Below, piece after piece: positions 8,482 through 18,300 of a stretch of DNA of 64,000 nt. Position 1 is the stretch's first letter; each line of letters opens with the position of its first letter. The position numbers and the translations under genes were made by a program. The notes under the pieces were generated by a model. That model made no database searches. It was not told the DNA's origin and was given only the letters and a program-made list of their open reading frames with translations. Source of the stretch: Lewinellaceae bacterium (GTDB lineage Bacteria; Bacteroidota; Bacteroidia; Chitinophagales; Saprospiraceae). Location of the stretch: positions 248,001 through 312,000 of the forward strand of contig JACJYQ010000004.1 of NCBI GenBank assembly GCA_020636025.1, read 5' to 3'.

Positions 8482-9798
8482 ATGCTCTCCGATAGTTTTG
8501 AAGTAATAGGTGGACAAACACTTAAGGGTGAGCTCCAACCTCAAGGGGCCAAAAATGAAGCGTTACAGGTAATCAGTGCTGTTTTATTAACGGACGACAC
8601 AGTTACCATCAGCAACATTCCAGATATTCTGGATGTAAACAAGCTGATTGAATTGCTTAAGGGTTTTGGCGTAACCGTAGAAAAACTTGCCGACGATACC
8701 TACAGCTTTTGTGCGGGAACCATCGATATGGCCTATCTGCGCTCAAAGGAATTTATGCAGGACGCCCAACGGCTGCGTGGCTCGGTGATGCTCATCGGAC
8801 CGCTGCTCGCAAGATTTGGAAAAGCAACATTGCCCAAGCCGGGTGGCGACAAGATCGGCCGTCGTCGCCTGGATACGCATTTCCTTGGTTTTCAAAAGCT
8901 TGGCGCAGAGTTTAAATACGATGATGAAAAAGACATCTATTTCATAGAGCAACCCAAAAGTGGACTTCAGGGTGGCTACCTCCACATGGATGAAATATCC
9001 GTTACCGGAACTGCGAATGTGGTAATGGCAGCCGTGCTGGCAAAAGGCAAAACCACCATATACAATGCCGCCTGCGAGCCCTATGTACAGCAATTGTGTA
9101 GAATGCTGGTAAAAATGGGGGCAAAAATAAACGGCATTGGCTCCAACCGGATTGAAATAGAAGGTGTAGAGAAACTGGGTGGTGCAGAACACAGATGCCT
9201 GCCGGATATGATAGAGATCGGCTCATTCATTGGTCTGGCAGCCATGACCCAGGGCGAGATTACCATTAAAAATGCCGGCGTTGAACATCTGGGCATCATT
9301 CCCTACACATTTGAAAGACTGGGCATCCAAATAGAAACCAAAGGTGATGATCTTTTTATTCCTTCTCAGGAGCATTATGAAATCAACACCTTTATAGATG
9401 GCTCCATACTAACGATTTACGACGCTCCCTGGCCAGGGTTCACTCCCGACTTAATGTCAATTATTTTGGTAACGGCTACACAGGCACGTGGCAGCGTTTT
9501 GGTGCATCAAAAAATGTTTGAAAGTCGCTTGTTCTTTACGGATAAGTTGATAGACATGGGCGCCCAAATAATACTGTGCGACCCGCACCGGGCAACGGTT
9601 ATTGGACTGGAAAGAAGATATCCTTTGCGTGGCATAGAGATGACCTCTCCGGACATCCGTGCTGGCCAAGCTCTTTTAATTGCTGCTCTTTCTGCCAAGG
9701 GTACCAGCATCATCCGAAATGTGCATCAGATTGACAGAGGATATCAGCACATTGATAAGAGGTTGAGTGCGATTGGGGCGAAGATTTCAAGGATATAA
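8482..9798 (+). CDS. murA: UDP-N-acetylglucosamine 1-carboxyvinyltransferase
   Basis: 438 residues, full length. It catalyses the first committed step of peptidoglycan precursor synthesis, transferring enolpyruvate from PEP to UDP-GlcNAc in the cytoplasm. The N-terminus shows GGQTLKGELQPQGAKNEALQ, and DMIEIGSFIGLAAMTQGE and SPDIRAGQALLIAAL are conserved family blocks. The active-site loop reads LPKPGGDKIGRRR: Asp123 stands where the Cys attacked by fosfomycin (Cys115 in E. coli) usually is. Asp-type MurA enzymes are active in other bacteria and intrinsically fosfomycin-resistant, so the gene is expected to be functional. It follows PBP1A on the same strand. Confidence 0.96.
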   Translation: MLSDSFEVIGGQTLKGELQPQGAKNEALQVISAVLLTDDTVTISNIPDILDVNKLIELLKGFGVTVEKLADDTYSFCAGTIDMAYLRSKEFMQDAQRLRGSVMLIGPLLARFGKATLPKPGGDKIGRRRLDTHFLGFQKLGAEFKYDDEKDIYFIEQPKSGLQGGYLHMDEISVTGTANVVMAAVLAKGKTTIYNAACEPYVQQLCRMLVKMGAKINGIGSNRIEIEGVEKLGGAEHRCLPDMIEIGSFIGLAAMTQGEITIKNAGVEHLGIIPYTFERLGIQIETKGDDLFIPSQEHYEINTFIDGSILTIYDAPWPGFTPDLMSIILVTATQARGSVLVHQKMFESRLFFTDKLIDMGAQIILCDPHRATVIGLERRYPLRGIEMTSPDIRAGQALLIAALSAKGTSIIRNVHQIDRGYQHIDKRLSAIGAKISRI

Positions 9799-10005
9799 AA
9801 GTAGGATTGAATAAACTTTGCTGAAAACTGTTCGTCTATTGTAGTCGAATTTGTTTTTAGTCAAGTACTAAAATTCATTTGCAAATCGAAGCACTCCACC
9901 GGTTTGTCGAATCTTGTTTTGTTTAACTTGAATTTAACTCAGGTTTGCAGAACAAAATTCTTTTCACACCTGTTTATCGCCCAAACAAATGACCTTGCCT
10001 TTTGT

Positions 10006-12321
10006 ATGAAAAACTACCTATTCTTCCTATTAATTCTGTTAGCACCATGTTTACTTGCCCAAAAACCTTCAATCGTTAGTGGTGTTCTCCGGGATGCACA
10101 AAGCGGCGAAACGCTCATCGGCGCCACAGTTCAGGCCCCTTCACTCAGCATTGGAAATTACAGCAATGAGTATGGATTTTACTCACTTAGCCTCCCGGTA
10201 AGCGAAGATTCCGTTGAACTGGTGTTCAGCTACATCGGTTTCGAAACAATTTCCCGAAAAGTAAAACCCGTGGGTGAAATAAAGCTGGACATAGCTTTAT
10301 CACAAATCGGCACCCTGATCGATGAGGTGGTGATCAAAGCCAATGCACTCGAAGACAAAATGAGAAGCACTGAAATGTCGGTTACTACGCTTACCTCTAA
10401 GGAAATCAAAGCAGTTCCCGTACTTTTTGGCGAATCTGACATTCTGAAAATCTTGCAATTAAAGCCCGGGTTCACCCCAGGTTCGGAAGGCACCACCGGT
10501 TTGTTCGTTCGCGGCGGGAACTCCGATCAAAACCTCATTGTGTTGGATGAAGCAGTGGTATACAATCCCAACCACCTTTTTGGCTTTTTCAGCACCTTCA
10601 ATTCAGATGCTGTCAAAGACCTCAAAGTATATAAGGGTGGATTTCCTGCTCAATACGGTGGAAGACTTTCTTCAGTTATTGATGTTCGGATGAAAGAGGG
10701 GAACAACAAGAAATTCACCGGATCCGGCGGTATAGGGCTAATTGCCAGCAGACTTACCCTGGAAGGCCCCATCCAAAAGGATAAATCTTCCTTTATGATC
10801 AGCGGCCGCAGAACTTATGTCGACCTGATCACAAGGGAAGTCAATAAAGCCAATGTAGACAACCCGGATTATGTAAAAATTCCGGACTACTATTTTTATG
10901 ATTTAAATACGAAAGTCAATTTCACCTTGTCTCCGAAAGACCGTTTGTATTTGAGTGGTTATTTTGGAAGAGATGTGTTTAACTTCAAAGACGAGACATT
11001 CAATTTTCGCTTCGATTGGGGAAATGCCACCGGAACAGCCAGATGGAACCACCAGTTTGGTTCAAAACTGTTTGCTAACACAACCTTTACCTTCTCAGAC
11101 TATCGATACAAGATTCAGAACATTCTGCAAGGCTTCTCCTTCAGTCTGAGCAGCAACATCAAAGATGCCAATGGCAAGGTCGATTTCTATTACCAGCCGA
11201 ACAACGAACATACCATTCGCTTCGGTGGTAATGCTACTTACCACAATTTCATCACAGCCAGGTTAAAGGCAGGAAGTGACGACGGTCAGGTAAAATTTGA
11301 AGCCGGTAGAGATTACGATGGCGCGGAATTCGGAGCTTATTTTGCCGATGAATGGAGCATTCTACCCCGAGTCAAATTAAACTATGGACTTCGTTTCTCA
11401 GCCTGGAATAACAGTCCGGCATTCTATTTCAACGTAGAACCAAGGCTTGCTGCCAATTATTCGGTAAGCGAAAAATGGTCGATAAAAGGTTCTTATGCAC
11501 GTATGAACCAATACGTTCACCTCTTGGCCAGCAGTGGTCTCTCTCTACCAACCGATATTTGGTATCCAAGTACAGAAGGTATAAAGCCGGAAGTAAGTGA
11601 TCAAATAGCCATAGGCACATCTTATCTGCTAGGCGATCAAATCCTGATCACCTGGGAGGCCTGGTACAAATGGCTGCAAAATCAGGTAGATTTTATAGAC
11701 GGAGCTGAATTATTTGGCAATAACGAGCTGGAAAACGAGCTCACCATCGGTCGTGGTAAAGCATATAGTCCACTGGAATTGGAAATCGAGAAAAAAGAAG
11801 GAAAGCTTACAGGTTGGATCGGTTACACGCTGGCATGGGTCAAACGCGGAGAATTCAAAGATATTAACGGCGGCAAATATTTCCCTCCCCGTTATGACAC
11901 CAGGCATAACTTCACTGTGGTGGGTACTTATGAGCTGAGCAAGAAATGGCAATTTACAGCAACCTGGGTGTATTCTTCCGGGTACGTATCATGGTTGCCA
12001 ATTGGTCGCTATTCCTTGCAGGATGTGCCCGGCGCCCCATTCCAGACAATTGTGCCGGTATATGGTGAAAGAAATTCATTCAGATACCCTCCCTATATGC
12101 GGGGAGATCTGGGTATTGTATACAAATGGAAAAAACGCTGGAGTGAGCATGACATCACGGTAAGTGTGTACAACGTAACCGACCGCAGAAACCCCTACTT
12201 TATTTACATAGATGGTAAATACGAAGAAACCGATCTTGGTGAAGTGCCGGTAGGTGTTCAGGCTAAACAGGTTTCCCTGTTCCCAATATTGCCAAGTGTA
12301 ACCTGGAATTTCAAGTTTTAA
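10006..12321 (+). CDS. TonB-dependent outer-membrane receptor with N-terminal carboxypeptidase-regulatory-like domain
   Basis: The start was set at 10006, where MKNYLFFLLILLAPCLLAQ gives a clean signal peptide; a longer frame exists back to a TTG at 9904. The 771-residue protein has a CarboxypepD-reg-like domain (SGVLRDAQSGETLIGATV, SNEYGFYSLSLP), then a plug with FVRGGNSDQNLIVLDEA and AQYGGRLSSVIDVRMKEGN, and a 22-strand-type barrel ending in SVTWNFKF. It should import a TonB-energised ligand across the outer membrane. The DUF4249 lipoprotein gene behind it is its usual companion. The substrate cannot be read from the sequence. Confidence 0.92.
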   Translation: MKNYLFFLLILLAPCLLAQKPSIVSGVLRDAQSGETLIGATVQAPSLSIGNYSNEYGFYSLSLPVSEDSVELVFSYIGFETISRKVKPVGEIKLDIALSQIGTLIDEVVIKANALEDKMRSTEMSVTTLTSKEIKAVPVLFGESDILKILQLKPGFTPGSEGTTGLFVRGGNSDQNLIVLDEAVVYNPNHLFGFFSTFNSDAVKDLKVYKGGFPAQYGGRLSSVIDVRMKEGNNKKFTGSGGIGLIASRLTLEGPIQKDKSSFMISGRRTYVDLITREVNKANVDNPDYVKIPDYYFYDLNTKVNFTLSPKDRLYLSGYFGRDVFNFKDETFNFRFDWGNATGTARWNHQFGSKLFANTTFTFSDYRYKIQNILQGFSFSLSSNIKDANGKVDFYYQPNNEHTIRFGGNATYHNFITARLKAGSDDGQVKFEAGRDYDGAEFGAYFADEWSILPRVKLNYGLRFSAWNNSPAFYFNVEPRLAANYSVSEKWSIKGSYARMNQYVHLLASSGLSLPTDIWYPSTEGIKPEVSDQIAIGTSYLLGDQILITWEAWYKWLQNQVDFIDGAELFGNNELENELTIGRGKAYSPLELEIEKKEGKLTGWIGYTLAWVKRGEFKDINGGKYFPPRYDTRHNFTVVGTYELSKKWQFTATWVYSSGYVSWLPIGRYSLQDVPGAPFQTIVPVYGERNSFRYPPYMRGDLGIVYKWKKRWSEHDITVSVYNVTDRRNPYFIYIDGKYEETDLGEVPVGVQAKQVSLFPILPSVTWNFKF

Positions 12322-12485
12322 TGTTGCCTGTACCTTGATTTAGGTGATTTGTGTAATTAGGAGATTCACTTTTTTTGATTGGTTTTAAAACTCCCTCAAT
12401 TATTTGGAACGGTTTAAACCTTCTTTTATAGTCTCACAAGTTGCTGATTAACAAACAAAAACTCATTCCGAAAAAGCATATAACA

Positions 12486-13346
12486 ATGATTATCAATAGT
12501 TTGAAAAATATACTCCCCATCGCAGCCATTACTTTTTTTGCTGCCTGTAATCTTACCAATGATGTCAACATTGACCTGCCGGCATATGAATCACAACCGG
12601 TGGTTGAGTGTTATCTCGAACCTGGAAAGCCATTCCGTTTACTCTTGTCGCGGAGCTATGCTTTCTTTGATCAGTTTGGACTGGATTCAAGTTTTTTGGA
12701 GAAAACACTTTTAAATGATGCCCTCGTAACCATTTCATATAACGGTCAAACGGATACCTTAATTAATCAGCTGAATTTCGATCCGAGTCCACTTAAAATA
12801 TTCAATTACCTGGGTTCAAACATTGTACCGGCGACCCCTGGTATTCTGTATAAATTAGACATTGAGCTGCCAGATAATAGAGGTCATATCAGCGGGGAAA
12901 CTACCATGTTACCAAAAGTACCTATTGATAGCGTTGTGGTAGACTTTAACCCGGAACCGGCATTTGATACCCTGGCAAGGATGCTAACCTACATTACTGA
13001 CAATCAGAATGAAGTGAACTTTTACCGCAGATTGCTGAATTACGCAACTTTGGACAGCTTCCCGGATCAGGATTTTCTCGTTACCGATCGTTTTTCCCAA
13101 ACAGCGCTGATCGCCTTTGGAACCGGTTATGAACTTGAGGTTGGAGATACGGTATTCAATACCATCTTTCACATCACGAAAGATTACTACGATTATGCGG
13201 AAAGCTACCAGTTGGCTGTTGCAGGCAATTTGAATCCATTTTCCCAGCCATCACCAATAAAAAGCAATGTAAGCGGCACAGGGAATCCCTTAGGGATATT
13301 CACATGTTTGGTGTATGACCGGGATACGACGATTATTCACCGATAA
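12486..13346 (+). CDS. DUF4249 family lipoprotein
   Basis: The start at 12486 gives MIINSLKNILPIAAITFFAAC with a lipobox ending in Cys20, so a 286-residue lipoprotein is expected; an upstream TTG-started extension has no signal logic. The conserved N-terminal part (YESQPVVECYLEPGKPFRLLLSRS) and the ISYNGQTDTL and YKLDIELPD strands fit DUF4249, a beta-rich family encoded directly after TonB receptors in Bacteroidota. A surface-exposed partner role for the receptor is inferred. Function is otherwise unknown. It lies 164 bp after the receptor gene. Confidence 0.85.
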   Translation: MIINSLKNILPIAAITFFAACNLTNDVNIDLPAYESQPVVECYLEPGKPFRLLLSRSYAFFDQFGLDSSFLEKTLLNDALVTISYNGQTDTLINQLNFDPSPLKIFNYLGSNIVPATPGILYKLDIELPDNRGHISGETTMLPKVPIDSVVVDFNPEPAFDTLARMLTYITDNQNEVNFYRRLLNYATLDSFPDQDFLVTDRFSQTALIAFGTGYELEVGDTVFNTIFHITKDYYDYAESYQLAVAGNLNPFSQPSPIKSNVSGTGNPLGIFTCLVYDRDTTIIHR

Positions 13347-13530
13347 TTTGGGTTGATCCGTTTCTGCAAATTCAGGTTCAGAGGAAGATTTATGGTTAAA
13401 TACAATAAATGCGGGTTCAATTAGTTATTTCTAAAAGATGTCCCCACTCTAAATTGGTTTAGTTTATCCAATTGATTCGATATTTCTCCTTACTCAGAAC
13501 ATTCTGGAATCCAACGTATAATTTCCAAAT

Positions 13531-15204
13531 ATGATTAAGCACCTGCTTGTTATCCCTTTTTTGTTATTAGGTACCTTATTAGCCGCCCAATGCATTTCCG
13601 GCGACTGTCGTAATGGTGTTGGTACATATAAATATCCATCTGGCGCCCGTTACACCGGTCACTTTCAGGACGGTGAGATTCACGGCATTGGTGTGTGTTA
13701 TTACACTGACGGCAGTAAATACCAGGGAGAATGGGTTAACCGATATCCCGACGGACGAGGTACCAAAACCTATAGCGACGGTACAACCAGAACCGGGATG
13801 TGGAAGAAAGGGAGACCTGTTGACACTGAAGGAAATGTGTTGGAAGAGTACATCGCCCGGAAACAGGAAGAAAGCACAGATGACGGAACCAATATACAGT
13901 CGGGTTGTTTGGCTGGTGATTGCAAAAATGGCCCCGGTACGTATGCCTACCCCGACGGAAGTAAATACGACGGCAATTTTTCAAATGGCAAATTTCAGGG
14001 CGATGGCGTATTCACCTTTGCCAACGGTGATGTGTATCAGGGAAGTTTCAAGAACAATTACCCTGACGGGCATGGAACCCGAAAATTGGTAAGCGGTGAA
14101 GAAGAAACAGGAGAATGGAAGCAAGGCGAGTTTCTGGGAACCAGTCTGATGGTAAATGGTAAGGTTGGTTGTATAGAAGGCAATTGCGATGACGGCCAGG
14201 GCACTTATGTGTACAAAGAAGGCTCTGCTAAATACACCGGGAGTTTCAAGAATGGCGCTCCACACGGATTTGGCACCTGTCAGTACGCCAATGGCGATGT
14301 ATACGAAGGCGAATGGGAAGACGGCGCATTTGGAGGAAAAGGCTCTCTTCGTCTGAGGGATAACACCACAGTAGCCGGGTTCTGGAGATCCGGAGAATTT
14401 TTAGGACAATCCCAGCCAGAAGATTATGTAGCCAAGCCTGCCACAGTCGTTGAAGAGGAAAAGCCCGTTCAGTTGACTACCAAAGCCAAAGTTTGGGCCG
14501 TAGTTACTGGCGTTGCATCTTACGATCACATGCCAGTTCTCAGGTATACAGATGATGATGCCTACCGTTTCTATGCTTTCTTAAAGAGCCTGGAAGGTGG
14601 TGCGCTTCCCGATGAACAAGTACGCATTTTGATCGATGAAGAAGCCACCCGGGAAAATGTACTGGGAACTCTGAATGAAGTATTCAGCATGGCCGGCCCG
14701 GAAGATCTGGTGATCTTTTACTTTTCCGGCCACGGTCTCAACGGTTCTTTCCTACCCATAGATTTTGACGGATTCAACAATAAGATCGGACACGATGAAA
14801 TTGCAGCCATTTTCGGCAAATGCAAGGCTAAATTTAAACTCTGTCTTGCAGATGCCTGCCACTCGGGAAGCCTGATCGCCATGCGTTCAGGAGAAACGGA
14901 ACCATTGTTGGTTCAGTATTACAAGACGCTTTCCAAATCCGTTTCCGGCACCGCGCTGATCATGTCTAGCAAAGCCGAAGAAACTTCTCTGGAGTCTTCA
15001 GGTCTTCGCCAGGGAGTTTTCAGTCATTTCCTCATTCGTGGATTAAAGGGTGAGGCAGATGCCAATCAGGACAAAATTGTTACCATTGAAGAACTGTATG
15101 ACTACATTAACAAGAATGTTCGATCATACACAGGTAACCGACAAAGTCCGGTTATAAAAGGCACTTATGATCCGAAGATGACAGTAGCAGTGGTTAGGAG
15201 GTGA
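13531..15204 (+). CDS. Secreted MORN-repeat protein with C-terminal caspase (peptidase C14) domain
   Basis: 557 residues. The signal peptide ends near LLAAQ20. Residues 21-300 hold three blocks (about 21-94, 126-203, 214-291), each opening with a CxxGxCxxGxGTY motif and carrying three MORN repeats (for example GDGVFTFANGDVYQGSF). Residues 318-557 are a caspase-like domain: VWAVVTGVASYDHMPVLRYTDDD, the His motif FYFSGHG (His401) and the Cys motif LADACHSGS (Cys443), both catalytic residues present. Bacterial orthocaspases cleave after Arg/Lys or act in conflict systems. An exported MORN-caspase may work in the periplasm or on the surface. A strong terminator follows. Confidence 0.92.
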   Translation: MIKHLLVIPFLLLGTLLAAQCISGDCRNGVGTYKYPSGARYTGHFQDGEIHGIGVCYYTDGSKYQGEWVNRYPDGRGTKTYSDGTTRTGMWKKGRPVDTEGNVLEEYIARKQEESTDDGTNIQSGCLAGDCKNGPGTYAYPDGSKYDGNFSNGKFQGDGVFTFANGDVYQGSFKNNYPDGHGTRKLVSGEEETGEWKQGEFLGTSLMVNGKVGCIEGNCDDGQGTYVYKEGSAKYTGSFKNGAPHGFGTCQYANGDVYEGEWEDGAFGGKGSLRLRDNTTVAGFWRSGEFLGQSQPEDYVAKPATVVEEEKPVQLTTKAKVWAVVTGVASYDHMPVLRYTDDDAYRFYAFLKSLEGGALPDEQVRILIDEEATRENVLGTLNEVFSMAGPEDLVIFYFSGHGLNGSFLPIDFDGFNNKIGHDEIAAIFGKCKAKFKLCLADACHSGSLIAMRSGETEPLLVQYYKTLSKSVSGTALIMSSKAEETSLESSGLRQGVFSHFLIRGLKGEADANQDKIVTIEELYDYINKNVRSYTGNRQSPVIKGTYDPKMTVAVVRR

Positions 15205-15224
15205 GAGAAATAGATCCAACATAG

Positions 15225-15264
15225 AAGAGCCCTGGTTGACTACTCACAACCAGGGCTCTTTTCA
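15225..15264 (+). terminator. Intrinsic terminator after the MORN-caspase gene
   Basis: Positions 15225-15238 and 15247-15260 form a perfect 14-bp stem with an 8-nt loop, followed by TTTT. It lies between convergent genes. The T tract favours the plus strand, though the stem may also slow transcripts of the minus-strand giant gene. Confidence 0.92.
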
Positions 15265-15328
15265 ATTTTCAAGCAAAGAGTTTGTAATTCCCTCCTCGCT
15301 ATGAATATTCAAACATAAGAGACTACTC

Positions 15329-18300
15329 TTACCGCATAACCGTTACATCACCTTTCAACAATACCGTGCGGCCATCAATGAGTTCCACCTTGGCCCACCA
15401 TACAAATACCCCTGGGTTGACCGGAAGACCTCTGTTTTCGCCCGTCCAGCCAATTGAAGGATCATCTGGCAGGAAATTCTTGTTTTCGAAAACCAATGAG
15501 CCCCAGCGATCAAATATTTGCAGCTGCTCAATTTGGTTTACAGAACCTTCTCTGGTGAAGATGGTGAAGCTATTGTTCGTTCCATCAGGATCTTCAGGCC
15601 AGATAATGTTTGGCGCATAAATATCAATTTCACGGTCAACTTTGATAAGAGTACGGGCAGTTGCCTTACAGCCTTCCGCAGTCAGAATTGTCACCTGATA
15701 TTCGGTGGTAACAAAAGGCATGGCCACAGGATTGAGCAGATCCAATATTGTGTTGCCGTCGAAAGTTAAATTGTCCATTGGGTCCCAAATCACCTGTTCG
15801 ATCAGGTTCAGCGGGAATCCAGGCGGGATATCTGCCAACAGCTCCTGGTTCTCACCAATTTGTATACTAAATGAAGGTGGCAGGGTGACGCCTGGTGTTG
15901 GCGGTGGTGGAACTGGAATGTGCTCCTCTACTTCACAGCCATTGGCATCGCGAATTACCAGATCATAATCTCCGGGTGTCAGATTATTTATTTGCGAAGC
16001 AGGGAAAAAAGTAGAACCACCATCAATTGAATATTCAAACGGCCCAATTCCACCAACGATTTGCTCAACCGTAACCGTGCCAAGTATCCCATTACACAAA
16101 GGTGGATCCAGTGAATAATCCAAACCGGTAGGAATATTCATTTCCTGAAGTAAAGTAACATCCGTGGTGTTTGTACAGCCATTCAAGGGTAATGTTGCCG
16201 TAACTGTGTATAGTCCGGGTTCATCTACAACAGGATTGGCAGAGTTCGCCCCTGATGCAATATGTCCATCAAGGGTACTCCATTGAAGTGTTGCCTGTGC
16301 TGAGGTATTAGCCTGAAGAATGCGCTCAAATACAGTACAGGTCAAAGGAAGTACCGGGAGCGCACTTATTGGTGGCGGGGTCACGTTTTCATCAACAATA
16401 ATCTGTTCTACATCAGTACAACCCGTTTGCGTATTGACGATTGTCAAGGTATACGTGCCCGGTGCGTCAGCAGTTGCATTCAGGGTACTTCCTCCTGCGG
16501 TAATGTTGCCATTGCCGGTTGTCCAGGTATAGGTTGGCGATGTTCCAAAACCCTGACCGGTTGCAGCCAGTTGAGCAACTGTGGTTACGCAGGTTAACAA
16601 ATCCGGAGTGGCAATTGAAAATGCCGGGGTAGTCAGGTCTTCAGTTACTACTACGCTTGAAGTTGACGAGCAACCATTCTGTGTATTGTTCACAGTGAGA
16701 ATGTATGTACCGGGATCTCCTACTTCCGGAGTTAGCGAATTAAAGCCCGACAAAATCTGACCATTGCTTGTTGTCCACATATAGGTAAATTCAACACCCT
16801 GACTTGAGCCTGTACCGTCGAGGCTGTTGGTTTGAGTATCACAATCAAGACCAACGGAATTGCCAGCCAATGCGGTTGGCGGTGCTATGTCCTCTGCCAC
16901 AATGGAAACTCCTGTTTCCGTACAACCATTATCGTTGTTGGTAATAACCAGGTTATAGGTACCAGGGGCATCTACTGTTGGGGTAAGGGTATTATCTCCA
17001 CTTACGATGTTTCCATCAGGGCTTGTCCACTGGTAAGTAAATTCAGCTCCGGCACTTGATGACAAGGCGTCAATCTGAGTCTGTTCAAGAACACAGTTTA
17101 ATGTCTCGGGCAAGGCTATATTCACTAAAGGTGCCGCGACATCCTCAAATATCTCCACTTCATCAGTCCCTGTACATCCATTGAAATTGTCTGTTACAAC
17201 AACGGTGTAAATACCGGTTGAACTCACTGTAGGATTCGGAGTATTTCCACCTGAATCAATTGTTCCTGTTGGCGTTGACCAGGTATAAACGAGGTTTTGT
17301 GATGAAGACGATTGTATGGTAGCCCCTATCGGCAGGTTAAGAATGGTACAGGTAAGGGTATTGTCCGGGCTTGCCAAAACTACCGGTGGCTCCAAATCTT
17401 CATTGACTATAATGGTCTTGGAAGAACTACAGCTATTCGATGAATCAAAAACGTTCAGGGTATAGGTACCGGGTGCATCTATTGTCGTAGACAAGCTATT
17501 GTTGCTGCCGGTGATGTTGCCACCATTCGAGGCTGTCCAGCTATATACGATGGTTGGACCAGCGGTTGAACCGGCACCATTCAACGGTATTGATGTAATT
17601 GAGCAGGTCAGTAAAGCCGGTGGCGCAATGACAGAGATCGGTACATCAGCACTGATGGTTATGGTAACATCGGCAGTATTTGTACACCCATTTTGTGAGT
17701 TTGTCACCAACAGACTGTACAAGCCTTCCTGATCTATAAGCGGATTCAGTGTGTTTTCACCTGAAACAATATGGCCATCCGCAGTGGTCCACAGGTAAAC
17801 AAACCCTGCACCAGTACTGGCTGTTCCCTGAAGGACAGTATTGGGCATGATACAGGTCAATTCCTCTGTCGGACCAGCATCGGCTGCCGGAACGGCAAAA
17901 TCTGCGGTTACCAAAACATCGTCGGTAGAAGTACAACCATTGATATTATTTGTAACTACCAACGTATAGGTACCAGCTGAACTAATGGTAGCTGTTGGCC
18001 CATCGGTTGGGGAGGTAAAGGTGCCATCGGTCGTTGACCAGGCAAGTGTAAAATCTGGTGCCGGTGGATTTCCCAGGTCACCTATGTCGCCGGTTGGTGT
18101 AAAACAATTGATCAATACATCGTTTCCGGCCAGGGCAGCGGGAGGAACAATGTCTTGAGGAACTATTACAGTTTCAGTATCAGTACAGCCATTGGCCGTA
18201 TTTACAATATCAAGGGTGTACGTTCCCGGTTGATCCACACTTATTTGAGTAGAACCTTGCCCGGAGATGATGCCGGGGCCTGACCAGGAATAGGTATATG

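Noticed and set aside
8482..9798. Calling murA inactive for lack of the loop Cys
   Set aside because: Asp in this position is known in active MurA enzymes of other bacteria.
9904..10005. Extension of the TonB receptor to a TTG start
   Set aside because: The internal ATG at 10006 gives a clean signal peptide, and the extension has no conserved content.
12335..12370. ATTAGGTGATT-type words after the TonB receptor
   Set aside because: Only two or three loose copies without inverted partner; too weak to list as an element.
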